A stretch of 64,000 bases of DNA from AC-56 sp963702195 (GTDB taxonomy: Bacteria > Actinomycetota > Thermoleophilia > Solirubrobacterales > 70-9). The stretch lies in NCBI GenBank assembly GCA_963702195.1, contig OY969725.1, positions 124,001-188,000 of the forward strand, in the 5' to 3' direction. Numbering within the stretch: the first letter of the stretch is position 1; each line of letters opens with the position of its first letter. Shown here piece by piece: positions 15,832-25,563 of the stretch. Position numbers and translations under genes: made by a program. The notes below the pieces were generated by a model. That model searched no databases, had not been told where the DNA came from, and saw only the letters and a program-made list of their open reading frames with translations.

Positions 15832-16180
15832 GCGCGGATCTGCCGCGGAGCCAGATGCGGAGTCGAAACCCCGCCCGAACGCGTCGCGGAACAACAAATA
15901 ATGCGTGGTGCGCCGCTCGGAGGCCGCTTCTGCGTTCGCGCGTGGCTGTCGCATAAACCCAACCCGGGGCGATAGGAGCCGATCTCCGCACGGGTTAACA
16001 CTCCGGACAACGTCGGCCTCGTCCACCAGGTGCGCGTCCTGCAGGCCGGCTGCCCGGTCGATCCAGTCGCTATCTGAGCCTCGTTAGGGGTGCATGTCGC
16101 GAGGACCCTTTGTGCGACAGCCTCGCGCGAGAGCAGAAGCGAGGCGCAGCGTTTGTCCGTAGGTCCTTCCCGTCCCTCAG
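15832..16180. other. Intergenic region between convergent L,D-transpeptidase and sulfatase genes
   Basis: About 350 bases without a credible gene. It includes an AT-rich patch near 15890-15905 and two mutually exclusive short hairpins: TGTCGC 16095-16100 with GCGACA 16114-16119, and CGCGAG 16098-16103 with CTCGCG 16122-16127. These may serve as weak terminators for the facing genes. Nothing else is recognised. Confidence 0.4.
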
Positions 16181-17776
16181 CTACTCGCAGAAGGGCCGTC
16201 CGCCGACCTGCTGGTCGCGCCCCTGGATCCCGGCACAGTTCTTGAGCCGCGCGAGACCGTTCTCGAGCTGGAGCTGCCGCCGCGTTGCCGGGCAGTTCGC
16301 CATGACACCGCCGAAGCACTTGTTGCCCAGCTCGTAGGGGTCACGCTTCAGGTTGTAGCGCTCGACCTGGGGCGGGGTCTGATCGACGCAACCGGTGCCG
16401 CCCGGCTCCACGACCCGGTAGTGCTCGACGTAGATCTGGTGATCCTGGCGGATGCCGGCGAACTGGCATGTGGAGTGGCGCGAGAGACCCGGCTCGCTGT
16501 ACTCCGTCAGCAGCCCGCGATGGCGGGGCCACTGCCCCGTGCCGTCGAGGAGGGGGACCAGCGAGCGCCCGTCCATGGTCCGGCAGCCTGCGCCGGGGTT
16601 GCACGGCGAGGCGCCCGTGAGCTGAACGATCGTCGGTGCGAGGTCGATGTTCGCGGTGGGCTTCGCGGTCGTCTTGACGCGCCCCGCCCCATCTCGATAG
16701 CGGCGCGGTGCCCTGATCACCAGGGGCAGGTGAAGGGCCTCCTCGTACGGGAAGACCTTGCCGGTGGCGAGGCGGTGCTCACCGAAGAAGAAGCCGTTGT
16801 CCGAGACGAAGACGAACACGGTGCGCCGCACCTCGCCCGCCTTCTTCACCGCGTCGAAGACCTTCTTCACGCCGCGATCGACCCCGGCGATGGAGTCGAG
16901 GGAGCAGTCCCAGCGCCGGTGGAGATTGTTCCGCTGCTCCTGGTCCAGCCGCGGCGCCGACCGCAGGAACGACGGCTTGTCGCTCATGTCCTTCTCGTTG
17001 AACGAGGGCGGCTTCGGAAGCGGCTCCTTGAAGCGCCCCTCGTCCTTGGGCTCGGGTGTGGCGGCGTGCCCACACGAGCCGTGCGGGTCGAACTGGCGGG
17101 TGACGTGCGGCGAGCGCTCGTCGAGCTGGAGGTAGAAGGGCTTTCGCTTCGGCGCGTACCGGTTGACCATCCTCACCGCGTCGTGGTTGAGGACGGTGGT
17201 CAGGTTGTCCTTCGGCGCACGCCCGTAGTGCTTGACCCGGCCGTTTGAGAACAGGTCGTAGTCGTAGTACTTCGCCTTGCTCAGGACCGTGCGCCATTGC
17301 TTCCAACCGGGCGCGACCGTCGACTTGGGGTTGGCGAAGTGCTCGTAGTTGTTCATGAACTTGCCCAGGTGGATCGTGTTGTAGCCCGCGCGTTCCAGCC
17401 AGACGGGGAGCACGTTCCCCTTCTCGATCAGGCCCGAATAGCCCACGCGGTTCGAGGTCACCCCGTGGTTGTGGGCGTACTGGCCGGTGAAGAAGGAGGC
17501 GCGCGACGGGCAGCACTGCGCCGTGGGCACGATGTAGTTGCTGAAGGTGGTGCCCTTCTTGACCAGAAACCGCTCGGTGTTGGGCATCACCTCCTTGGTC
17601 AGCTGGGCGTTGGTCTCGTCGTCGGCCTGGATCACGACGACGTTCGGCGGCTTGAGGTTGCCGTGATGGGCGGCGGCGGACGCGGATTCGGCCTGCGCCG
17701 CGGGCAGCGCCGCAGCCACGGCCGCAAGCAAGCCGAGGGCGCCGAACGCGATCCTTGTGTGGCTTCGAGCGGGCAT
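16181..17776 (-). CDS. Secreted sulfatase (arylsulfatase family) 1
   Basis: 531 residues with a Sec signal peptide (about 1-35). Metal-site start NVVVIQADDE, formylglycine motif CCPSR with the modified Cys at C88 followed by ASFFTGQYAHNHGV, and the second metal motif VSDNGFFFGEH. These enzymes hydrolyse sulfate esters and need a formylglycine-generating enzyme for C88; none is in the window. The C-terminus carries CAGIQGRD followed by a final FCE, shared with the other two sulfatases here, probably a disulfide. Secretion implies action on an external or surface substrate. Confidence 0.93.
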   Translation of the reverse strand: MPARSHTRIAFGALGLLAAVAAALPAAQAESASAAAHHGNLKPPNVVVIQADDETNAQLTKEVMPNTERFLVKKGTTFSNYIVPTAQCCPSRASFFTGQYAHNHGVTSNRVGYSGLIEKGNVLPVWLERAGYNTIHLGKFMNNYEHFANPKSTVAPGWKQWRTVLSKAKYYDYDLFSNGRVKHYGRAPKDNLTTVLNHDAVRMVNRYAPKRKPFYLQLDERSPHVTRQFDPHGSCGHAATPEPKDEGRFKEPLPKPPSFNEKDMSDKPSFLRSAPRLDQEQRNNLHRRWDCSLDSIAGVDRGVKKVFDAVKKAGEVRRTVFVFVSDNGFFFGEHRLATGKVFPYEEALHLPLVIRAPRRYRDGAGRVKTTAKPTANIDLAPTIVQLTGASPCNPGAGCRTMDGRSLVPLLDGTGQWPRHRGLLTEYSEPGLSRHSTCQFAGIRQDHQIYVEHYRVVEPGGTGCVDQTPPQVERYNLKRDPYELGNKCFGGVMANCPATRRQLQLENGLARLKNCAGIQGRDQQVGGRPFCE

Positions 17777-17874
17777 CGGGCGACTGTGATCCGGTGCGTC
17801 TCAGCCGGGCGGTCCCTGCCACCGCGGCCGCGGTGGGCACTTGATAGCAGATGCGTACCGCGGGACCGGGCCGT

Positions 17875-20073
17875 CTAGTTGCGCTCCAGCGAGTGCCACG
17901 CGGACGCCGCGTCGGCGAGGCGCAGCGCGACGTCGGTCTCGGCGGCGGCCAGCTCCACCCTTTCGCCCGTGGCCTCCCCGAGCGCCAGCACCGTCACGCC
18001 ACGGCGCTCTGCCTCGGCGGCCAACTCTCGGAGGACCGCCTCCGGGCCGGCGACGACGAACCCACCGGGCCCTTCGCCGAATAGGGCGCTCTCGCCGGAG
18101 CCGCCGCGCACCTCGACCAGCGGGTCGAGGTCGGCGCGGATCCCCACGCGTCCCGCGATTGCGCACTCGGCGAGCGCGCATGCGAGCCCGCCGTCTGAAA
18201 CGTCGTGGGCGCCGGAGATCCGCCCGGCGCGCGCGGTGTCGCGCACCAGCTCGATCGCCGCCCGGACGTCGGCGACCTCGGTCCGCGGCAGGCCCCGATC
18301 GAGGTCGCCGCGGAGCTTCGCGAGCTGGCTGCCGGCGAGCGATGGCGCGAACGGTCCGACGAGCGCGATCGCGTCGCCCTCGGCAGGTGCGATGCCGATC
18401 GCGCGCGCGGGGTCGGGCAGCTCGCCGACCATGCCGATCACCGGCGTCGGATAGATCGGGCCGGTCTCGGTCTCGTTGTAGAGGGAGACGTTGCCGCCGA
18501 CGACGGGGAGATCCAGGGCCACGCACGCGTCCGCGAGGGCCTGGACCGAGCGATCGAGCTGCCAGGCGACGTGCGGCTTCTCCGGGTTGCCGAAGTTGAG
18601 GCAGTTGGTGACACCGAGGGGCTCTGCTCCGACGCACGCGAGATTGGAGGCGCACTCGAGCACCGCCTCGATCGTGCCCAGGTAGGGATCGCAGGCGACC
18701 CGGCGCCCGTTGCCGTCGATTGCCACGGCGATCGCGCGGTCGCTCTCCGGCAGTGCGAGCACCGCCGCATCCGCCGCCTCCGGCCGCCGTACCGTGCGCG
18801 ATTGGACGATCGAGTCGTACTGCTCGAAGGCCCACCGCTTCGACGCGACGTTCGGCGACGCGAGCAGCGCCCGGAGGACCTCGCCCCCGTCCGCGCGCGC
18901 GTCGAGCGACTCGTGGTTCCCGTACAGCCAGCCGGCGGGCTCCTCCGGTTCCAGGTCATACAGCGGGCAGGCGTCGACCAGCGTGCTCACCGGAGCGTCA
19001 CCGACGACCTCGCCGTCGGCGAGCACCCGGAGCCTGCCGGTGTCCGTCACCTCCCCGATCCGGGCGGCGCCGGTCTGCCATCGCTCGCAGACCGCGATCA
19101 CGTCGTCGAGCAGGTCGGGCTCGACGACCGCGAGCATGCGCTCCTGGGACTCGGAGACCATGACCTCGAACGGCTCCATGTCGGCCTCGCGGAGCGGGAC
19201 TCGCTCGACGTCGATGTCCATCCCGACGCCGCCGGCCGACGCCATCTCGGCCGAGGAGGAGGTGAGGCCGGCGGCGCCCAGGTCCTGCAGGGACAGCAGC
19301 AGGCCCCGGTCCAGGAGCTCGAGGCAGCACTCCATCAGCTTCTTCTCCTCGAACGGATCTCCGATCTGCACGCTGGGACGCATCTCCGCGCCCTCCGCCA
19401 GCTCGGCCGAGGCGAGGACCGAGGCGCCGCCGATCCCGTCGCGCCCGGTCGACGCTCCCATCAGCACGATCGCGTTCCCCGGCCCGCTGGCGGCCGCGCG
19501 AACCATCCGGTCGGCCCTCGCGAGGCCGACGCACATCGCGTTCACCAGGCAGTTCTGCTCGTAGGGCTCCTCGAAGTAGATCTCGCCGCCCACGGTCGGG
19601 ACGCCGATCGAGTTGCCGTAGTGGCCGATGCCCGCGACGACGTGCTCGAACAGGTAGCGCGAACGCTCGGATTCGAGCTCGCCGAAGCGCAGCGAGTCGA
19701 GCACCGCGATCGGCCTCGCCCCGAGCGCGAACACATCGCGGAGGATTCCGCCGACGCCGGTGGCCGCCCCCTGAAACGGCTCGACCGCGCTCGGGTGGTT
19801 GTGGGACTCGACCTTGAACGCGATCGCGTGGCCGCCTCCCACGTCGACCGCGCCCGCGTTCTCGCCCGGGCCCATGAGCACGCGCGGCCCCTCGGTCGGC
19901 AGCCTGCGCAGGAGCTTTCGCGAATGTTTGTAGGCGCAGTGCTCCGACCAAAGGAGCGAGAACATGGCGAGCTCGACCTCGTTCGGGTCCCGCTCGAGGA
20001 GCTCGCGGATGCGCTCGAACTCGGCGTCGGTGAGCCCGAGCTCGCGATGCCGGGACTCGCTCGAGACGCTCAT
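17875..20073 (-). CDS. purL: FGAM synthase subunit PurL (small form)
   Basis: 732 residues from the ATG at 20073, the length of the Bacillus small PurL, which needs PurS and PurQ partners; both are encoded at 28.2-29.1 kb. It makes formylglycinamidine ribonucleotide using ATP. Motifs: SLLWSEHCAYKHS, HAIAFKVESHNHPSAVEPF, PTVGGEIYFE, LQDLGAAGLTSSSAEMAS and GAHDVSDGGLA. The open frame continues to 20184 but the first Met of conserved sequence (MSVSSESRHRELGLT) fixes the start. No strong Shine-Dalgarno is seen. Confidence 0.96.
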   Translation of the reverse strand: MSVSSESRHRELGLTDAEFERIRELLERDPNEVELAMFSLLWSEHCAYKHSRKLLRRLPTEGPRVLMGPGENAGAVDVGGGHAIAFKVESHNHPSAVEPFQGAATGVGGILRDVFALGARPIAVLDSLRFGELESERSRYLFEHVVAGIGHYGNSIGVPTVGGEIYFEEPYEQNCLVNAMCVGLARADRMVRAAASGPGNAIVLMGASTGRDGIGGASVLASAELAEGAEMRPSVQIGDPFEEKKLMECCLELLDRGLLLSLQDLGAAGLTSSSAEMASAGGVGMDIDVERVPLREADMEPFEVMVSESQERMLAVVEPDLLDDVIAVCERWQTGAARIGEVTDTGRLRVLADGEVVGDAPVSTLVDACPLYDLEPEEPAGWLYGNHESLDARADGGEVLRALLASPNVASKRWAFEQYDSIVQSRTVRRPEAADAAVLALPESDRAIAVAIDGNGRRVACDPYLGTIEAVLECASNLACVGAEPLGVTNCLNFGNPEKPHVAWQLDRSVQALADACVALDLPVVGGNVSLYNETETGPIYPTPVIGMVGELPDPARAIGIAPAEGDAIALVGPFAPSLAGSQLAKLRGDLDRGLPRTEVADVRAAIELVRDTARAGRISGAHDVSDGGLACALAECAIAGRVGIRADLDPLVEVRGGSGESALFGEGPGGFVVAGPEAVLRELAAEAERRGVTVLALGEATGERVELAAAETDVALRLADAASAWHSLERN

Positions 20074-20137
20074 CAGGGGTTCAGTATTCCGAGCCGGGCG
20101 GCGCGACCCACCCGCCCCGGCGCGCCGCGCCCCGGCC

Positions 20138-21316
20138 TCAACGCCTCTTGCGCCGGCCACGCCGGCGGAGCGCCTTCGGAACACGGGGCCTGAGCCTCCA
20201 CCAGAGGCTGGACTCGATGCGCCGGAGCTTCAGCGTGCGGCTCCGGACGGTGCGAGTCCGCCGCCGGAGCTCCTCTTGCGTCTTGCGGGCCTCGGCTCTT
20301 ACCTCGCGCCGCTCCTGCGCCCGGTATGCCTGGGTCTGCAGGTACCGGCTGACCGCGTACATGGCGTCGTGACGCAGGTCCTCGGCCGTCGGATTTCCCT
20401 CCCGCATCGGGACGGGGAGCTCGGCGGGACCGCCGTCGGCCAGCGGGTCGGGACAGCTCGCCAGGTACTCGCGGAAGCTCGCCTGCTCGGTGAGCCAGCC
20501 CTCGCGGATCGCGCCCGCGACGGCGTCGTCGTCCAGGACGAGGCGCTCGTAGACCCGCTCGAGCTGCCCGCTCTCCAGAGCTTCCTTGACGGCTTGCCCC
20601 TTCGGGTTTCGCCCGAGCTGGCCGTTGTCCCGGGCGATCTGGACCCGGTGGTGGTACTGGTCATAGGACCGGATTGGGAAGTGGAGGACCCCCACCGGGA
20701 AGTCGGGCGCGATGAGGAGCTCCAGCGGCCGCTCCTCCCGGTGCTCGGCCTCAGTTCGCAGCACCGGCTTGCCCACGAGCCCCTGGTAGGGCGAGCCGCC
20801 GACCCAGATCTCGATCGGGTGCGGCCCACGGAGGTTGACTCGGGAGTTGGCGCGGTGGGCCGACTTGGGCGGTCGCAGAAAACGCGCTTCGCGAGCGGTC
20901 ATCCGGTCCGCAAACGGCCCGTCGCCGGGGCGCGCGGCGAACTCGGTCCGGGGGGTGAGGATCATCCCGTAGGGCTCGGGCACCGATGCGAAGGTGTCTT
21001 TGAGGGTCCCCTCCGCCGGCCACCAGAACTCGTCCGCGTCGTTGTGGATCACCCAGTCGGCGCCCATCTCGCTCGCGATCCGGGTGATGGTCTCCTCACC
21101 GCCACCCTCTCCCTTCATGTCGTGAATCCCTCCCGGAATGCGCTCGAGCCGGACAAGCCCAGCCGCCTCGTAGCGCTCGAGGATCTCGAGGGTGCCGTCG
21201 ATCGAGCCGGTGTCGGCGATGACGAAGAAGTCGACCCCCTGCGCACGGTGGAATCGCAGGTTGTCCTCGATGATGTCCGCTTCGTCGCGGACCTTGTAGA
21301 CCATCCCGAGCCGCAC
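20138..21316 (-). CDS. GT2-like glycosyltransferase with Arg-rich C-terminal tail, paralog 1
   Basis: 392 residues. GT-A fold start KVRDEADIIEDNLRFH with ADTGSIDGT, and the metal motif HNDADEFWWP near residue 92. Catalytic-half motifs HFPIRSYDQYHHRV are shared with the three paralogs at 33.4, 34.9 and 35.7 kb. The tail (about 325-392) is coiled and extremely Arg-rich, ending in RRRGRRKRR. Cytoplasmic, no membrane helix. Sugar donor and acceptor unknown; nearby sulfotransferases suggest a sulfated glycan. Confidence 0.85.
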   Translation of the reverse strand: MRLGMVYKVRDEADIIEDNLRFHRAQGVDFFVIADTGSIDGTLEILERYEAAGLVRLERIPGGIHDMKGEGGGEETITRIASEMGADWVIHNDADEFWWPAEGTLKDTFASVPEPYGMILTPRTEFAARPGDGPFADRMTAREARFLRPPKSAHRANSRVNLRGPHPIEIWVGGSPYQGLVGKPVLRTEAEHREERPLELLIAPDFPVGVLHFPIRSYDQYHHRVQIARDNGQLGRNPKGQAVKEALESGQLERVYERLVLDDDAVAGAIREGWLTEQASFREYLASCPDPLADGGPAELPVPMREGNPTAEDLRHDAMYAVSRYLQTQAYRAQERREVRAEARKTQEELRRRTRTVRSRTLKLRRIESSLWWRLRPRVPKALRRRGRRKRR

Positions 21317-21376
21317 GGGCTGGCGAGGCTAACAGGGTCCCGACACCGCTTTAGGCCCGTGCGCTAGCGTCGAGGT

Positions 21377-22909
21377 GTGGGCAGGGGCACGCGCACGGAG
21401 GCCAGGGTGGTCGGGCTGGTGCTTTGCGCGACCGCTCTCGCGGCGGGGCTCTGGGCGCACCTGGCGACCGGGGAGCAGGCGGCGGCGGCGACCGCTGCCG
21501 CGCCGGCGCCCAACTTCTTGGTCGTGCTCGTGGACGATCAGGCGCAAAACAGCTTCAAGCGCAGGTACATGCCGCGCACGTTCGACGACATCGTGGACCG
21601 AGGCACGCGGTTTCGCGACGGCCTGGCGGCCCCGCCGCTGTGCTGCCCGGACCGGGCCGGGATCCTCACCGGACAGTATCCGCACAACCACGGGGTCTTC
21701 TCCAACGACCCCGGATATCCGATGCTTCGCGACCCGGGGGACACACTTCCGGTGTGGTTACGGCAGGCCGGATACCGCACGGGGTTCGTGGGCAAGTTCC
21801 TGAACGGCTACGGCCGGAGCACCGGGTCTCCGCCGGCGCCCGGCTTCGCAAACTGGTTTGCCTTCACGGGCTTCCCCGCGTACAACGACTACAACGTGAG
21901 CGACAACGGCCGGACGCGGCACTTCGGCAGCCGCCGCAGCGACTACTCGACCGACGTCTTCACCCGGCACGCCAAGTCGTTCCTTGCGGAAAGCGCGCAG
22001 TCCAGCACTCCATTCTTCCTCTGGCTTGCGTATGAGGCCCCACACGGATGGCGCTCGCCCATCAGTCCCTGCACCAACGGGGCGTCGCCGGGGCCGCCCA
22101 CCAAGTCGGCGTACAGGGCGTTTAAGAACGTCCCGCTGCCGAAGCCCCCGTCGTTCAACGAGCGCAACGTCTCCGACAAGCCGGCGGCGATTCGCCACCT
22201 GCCGCGCCTGAACGCCAAGGCGATCAACCACATCGCCATCGACTGGCGCTGCACCCTCGCCGCCGTCCGCGAGCTCGACCGGGGAGTGGGCCGGGTGATG
22301 AACAAGCTCGTCGCCAACGGCCAGGCCCACAACACGATCGTCTTCTACGTCTCCGACAACGGGAACTTCTTCGGCGAGCACCGCCGGCCGGACGGCAAGT
22401 CCGACGTGTACGAGCCGTCCCTCAACGTGCCGTACGCGGTCAAGATGCCGAGGATCTACCGGAGCGGGCCGCGCGTCGACCACAGCGCCGCCGTCGTCTC
22501 CAACCAGGACGTCGCCGCGACCATCGTGGACTACGCGAACCGCTACGCAAGGCCCGTCGAGACCTGCGCGGCGCCCGGCGACTGCCGCCGGCTCGACGGC
22601 CGCACGCTCGCCCCGCTCGTCGCCAGCGGAGGCGTCTGGCCGGTGCGCCGCGGCGTCCTGGACGAGATCAACTCGGGTGGCCACGATTACAACGCGGTTC
22701 GGACCCCCCGTTACACCTACTCGGAGCTCGCGACCGGCGAGCGCGAGCTGTACGACCTCAAGAAGGATCCCCACGAGCTGCACAACCACGCCGGCGAGCG
22801 CGCCTACAAGGGGGCGCAGGCCCGCCTGGCCGAGCGCCTGGCGCTTCTGCGCCGCTGCTCGGGAGTTCAGGGCCGGGACACGCCTACTGCGCGACCCTTC
22901 TGCGAGTAG
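21377..22909 (+). CDS. Secreted sulfatase 2 with CCPDR active-site motif
   Basis: 510 residues from GTG 21377, signal peptide about 1-40. Core elements NFLVVLVDDQ, formylglycine site LCCPDRAGILTGQYPHNHGV, and VSDNGNFFGEHRR. The usual Ser after Pro in C-x-P-S-R is Asp here; the C-x-P-x-R core needed by the modifying enzyme is kept. The C-terminal CSGVQGRD and final FCE match sulfatase 1. It faces sulfatase 3 with only 4 bases between the stops. Substrate unknown. Confidence 0.92.
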   Translation: MGRGTRTEARVVGLVLCATALAAGLWAHLATGEQAAAATAAAPAPNFLVVLVDDQAQNSFKRRYMPRTFDDIVDRGTRFRDGLAAPPLCCPDRAGILTGQYPHNHGVFSNDPGYPMLRDPGDTLPVWLRQAGYRTGFVGKFLNGYGRSTGSPPAPGFANWFAFTGFPAYNDYNVSDNGRTRHFGSRRSDYSTDVFTRHAKSFLAESAQSSTPFFLWLAYEAPHGWRSPISPCTNGASPGPPTKSAYRAFKNVPLPKPPSFNERNVSDKPAAIRHLPRLNAKAINHIAIDWRCTLAAVRELDRGVGRVMNKLVANGQAHNTIVFYVSDNGNFFGEHRRPDGKSDVYEPSLNVPYAVKMPRIYRSGPRVDHSAAVVSNQDVAATIVDYANRYARPVETCAAPGDCRRLDGRTLAPLVASGGVWPVRRGVLDEINSGGHDYNAVRTPRYTYSELATGERELYDLKKDPHELHNHAGERAYKGAQARLAERLALLRRCSGVQGRDTPTARPFCE

Positions 22910-22913
22910 GCGA

Positions 22914-24506
22914 TCAGCCGCAATAGTGGCGGCCGGCACGGCGCGGGCGCGGGTCCCGCCCCGCGACGCCGGAGCAGTTCGCGATCCGTGGGACGAGCTT
23001 GGTCAGCCGGGCCTCGCCGGGCCCATCGGGGCAGTTGGCTCCCTTGCCGGCGAAGCACAGGTTGTTGAGCTCGAAGGGATCGCTCGTCAGGTCATATCGC
23101 TCCCACTCCCGGTCGGGCACGCACTTGTTGGAGTTGGGCTTGTTCGCGACCGTGAGGTAACGGAGGAGCACCTGGCCGCCGGCTCGCACCCCCCGGTAGG
23201 TGCACACGGAGTGGTGCACCTTGGCATGGGTGCGATCCAGCTCGATGCCGATCGGCCGGCCGGGCGCCCATTGCGGCGTCCTGCCCTTGATCAGACCCAG
23301 CAGCGAGCGGCCGTCCACCACCCGGCAGTGGCCCTTCACCGGACACGGCCTGGCGTGGGCGAGCTTCAGGATCGTCGGCGCGAAGTCGATGTTCGCCACC
23401 GGCGCGGTCACGTGCGCGGCGGGGGCGTGGCCGCCCAGGTAGCGGGCCGGGACGCTCATGATCAGCGGGGTCGAGTTGGCCTCCTCGTATGGGTTGAGCT
23501 TTCCCCCGAAGATGCGGTGCTCGCCCTTGAAGAGCCCGTTGTCCGAGTAGAAGATGAACACGGTCCTGCCGAGCTCGTGCAGCTTCTTGAACTTGTGGTA
23601 GATCGCGCCGACGCTCCGGTCGACCCCCGCCAGCGCGTCGAGGCCGCAGCGGTAGTTCGTGGTCATCCGGGCGATGTCCCCGTTCGACAGGCGGGGCAGG
23701 ACCCGCATGAACGACGGCTTGTCGGACATGTCGGCCTCGTTGAACGACGGGGGGTCGGGCAGCGGCACGTTGTCGAAGCGACCCTCGTCCCGGGGATCCG
23801 GAACCGGGTTGCATGCCGACACGTGGTGGTGGTGCACCGATGGATGGGGCGCGGTCTCGTCGAGCTCGAGGTAGAGCGGGTGCCTGGTGGGCACGTAGCG
23901 CTTGATCAGCCGTTGTGAGATGCGGTTGAAGACGCGGGTCGAGTAGTCGCGCGGCTTCCTTCCGTAGTGGACCCTCTTGCCGTTGACGGAGAGGTCGTAG
24001 TGGTAGTACGCGGTCTCCTGCTTCCAAAAGAGCGTGTACCACTGGTCCCAGCCGGGCGCCGGCTTGAACGGGTCGGGCTTGTGGCGCCGGTACAGGTTCA
24101 TGAACTTGCCGATATGCGCGGTCACGTACCCGGCCCGTTTCAGCCAGACCGGAAGCACGTTGTTCTTGTCACGCAGCAGCGGGTAGATGTTGCGGAGCAC
24201 GCCGTTGTTGTGCCCGTACTGCCCGGTCTCCAGCGTCGCGCGCGACGGGCAGCAAAGGGGGGTCGTGAGGTATGCGTGGTCGAAGCGGGTGCCCTGGTCG
24301 CCGAGGAGCCTCGAGACGTTCGGCATGTACCTGGCGCTCATCTGCGAAAGCGCCTGGTCGTCGGTCATCACGAGGACGATGTTCGGGCGCTTGTTCTGCC
24401 CGTGGGCCTTGCCCGCCTGCGCCGTTACCGGCGTTCCCGCGGCGAGCGCCGCAGCGACGATCAACCCGGCGCCCGCCAGCGCCAGGCTCGCGGTCCTGCG
24501 CCTCAT
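22914..24506 (-). CDS. Secreted sulfatase 3
   Basis: 530 residues from the ATG at 24506, chosen because the signal peptide starts there (RRRTASLALAGAGLIVAAA); the frame stays open to 24593. NIVLVMTDDQ, formylglycine motif CCPSR in TTPLCCPSRATLETGQY, and FIFYSDNGLFKGEHR are all intact. Ends with CSGVAGRD and a final YCG, the same C-terminal layout as the other two sulfatases. A His cluster (VHHHHV) near the middle may add a metal site. Confidence 0.92.
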   Translation of the reverse strand: MRRRTASLALAGAGLIVAAALAAGTPVTAQAGKAHGQNKRPNIVLVMTDDQALSQMSARYMPNVSRLLGDQGTRFDHAYLTTPLCCPSRATLETGQYGHNNGVLRNIYPLLRDKNNVLPVWLKRAGYVTAHIGKFMNLYRRHKPDPFKPAPGWDQWYTLFWKQETAYYHYDLSVNGKRVHYGRKPRDYSTRVFNRISQRLIKRYVPTRHPLYLELDETAPHPSVHHHHVSACNPVPDPRDEGRFDNVPLPDPPSFNEADMSDKPSFMRVLPRLSNGDIARMTTNYRCGLDALAGVDRSVGAIYHKFKKLHELGRTVFIFYSDNGLFKGEHRIFGGKLNPYEEANSTPLIMSVPARYLGGHAPAAHVTAPVANIDFAPTILKLAHARPCPVKGHCRVVDGRSLLGLIKGRTPQWAPGRPIGIELDRTHAKVHHSVCTYRGVRAGGQVLLRYLTVANKPNSNKCVPDREWERYDLTSDPFELNNLCFAGKGANCPDGPGEARLTKLVPRIANCSGVAGRDPRPRRAGRHYCG

Positions 24507-24637
24507 CCCGCCCGTCACGCGCCACTCCCGTTCCCCCCGGCGTTTGGATCTCCACCTCCACGCCGGAGCCCGAGCTCGATCGCTCCCCTGCATGAACAGT
24601 TCAACCGATCCGGCACGCTGTTTGTTGCGCGGGGGCG

Positions 24638-25486
24638 CTACTGGTACCCGAACCTACGCAGCGCTTCGCCCGCGATCTCGTGAATCGTGCGGAGCTGGGC
24701 CGGGTCGCGCTCGCGCCAGCCTCCGATCGAAGGCGAGGGGCGGATCTTCTCGACCGCCACCCGCTGCATCGACTCTCGTGGCGCCGGGCTGTCGATGAAG
24801 TCCAGCAGCTCCACGACGGCGCTCGACGGGTCGCTGCAGATGTCCTCGTAGCGCATGCGCAGGTAGTTGGAGCCGAGCTCGCGCTCGCCGTAGTTGGCGG
24901 CCGCCGTGTTCACGAGGGTCCAGAAGGCGGCCAATCGAATCGGCAGGCGCCCCTCGTTGTACTTCGGCTCGAGGAGCTGGGGCCCGTGGCGGCGCATCTG
25001 CTGCCTGTTGCGGGAGTACGCCATGTCGCGGCCGTCGCGCACCAGGTGGATCGCCTTCATGCCACCAAAGAGCTCGTGGACGAAGGGGAGGATCAGGATC
25101 GTGCGTGGCGCCTTCCAGCCCCATGAGGCCTCCTTGTCGCCCAGCGCACTCCGGTGAGCCTCGAGCGCGCGCGCGAAGCCCTCAGCCATCGGCAGCGGAT
25201 ACCCGTAGGGGCTCTCCCCCGAGCCGCGCGCCTCCTTCCCGATCCAATCGGTGTTGCCCAGATAACGATCGAGCCATCGCCTCATGAAGTGCCCGATGTC
25301 GAGCGCGTCGCCCGCGGCGTTCAGCCTCGTTCCGAGGTAGTAACCGGAGTGGTCGGTCAGCACCTGCAAGACGCGGGTCCCGGACCCCCCGGTGCCGAAG
25401 ATCACGACCGGCTGCGGATAGGAGAAGCCCGGCCCCGGCCGCCCGCCCCGGAGGCGGCCGACGGTCCGCTGGAGCACCCTGGTCAA
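24638..25486 (-). CDS. Sulfotransferase-family protein A
   Basis: About 282 residues from TTG 25486 (AAGGGAG upstream); GTG at 25477 is the alternative. The PAPS 5'-phosphate loop is VVIFGTGGSGTRVLQVL and the 3'-phosphate region AIHLVRDGRDMAYSRNR. The middle segment GDKEASWGWKAPRTILILP is typical of bacterial sulfotransferase_3-like enzymes. It ends in a conserved-looking tail up to RFGYQ. Family role: moving sulfate from PAPS to a sugar, lipid or other hydroxyl. First of three sulfotransferases in a row on this strand. Confidence 0.85.
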   Translation of the reverse strand: MTRVLQRTVGRLRGGRPGPGFSYPQPVVIFGTGGSGTRVLQVLTDHSGYYLGTRLNAAGDALDIGHFMRRWLDRYLGNTDWIGKEARGSGESPYGYPLPMAEGFARALEAHRSALGDKEASWGWKAPRTILILPFVHELFGGMKAIHLVRDGRDMAYSRNRQQMRRHGPQLLEPKYNEGRLPIRLAAFWTLVNTAAANYGERELGSNYLRMRYEDICSDPSSAVVELLDFIDSPAPRESMQRVAVEKIRPSPSIGGWRERDPAQLRTIHEIAGEALRRFGYQ

Positions 25487-25563
25487 GGCGCGTGACTCCC
25501 TTCGGGACGTCGCATGCGGCGAAAGGATAGGTGGCTCACCTGGATCAGCGAGGGAAGTGCGGA

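Noticed and set aside
15832..16180. Possible pseudogene or short genes between the L,D-transpeptidase and sulfatase 1
   Set aside because: Overlapping short frames have no recognisable domain, ribosome site or codon bias.
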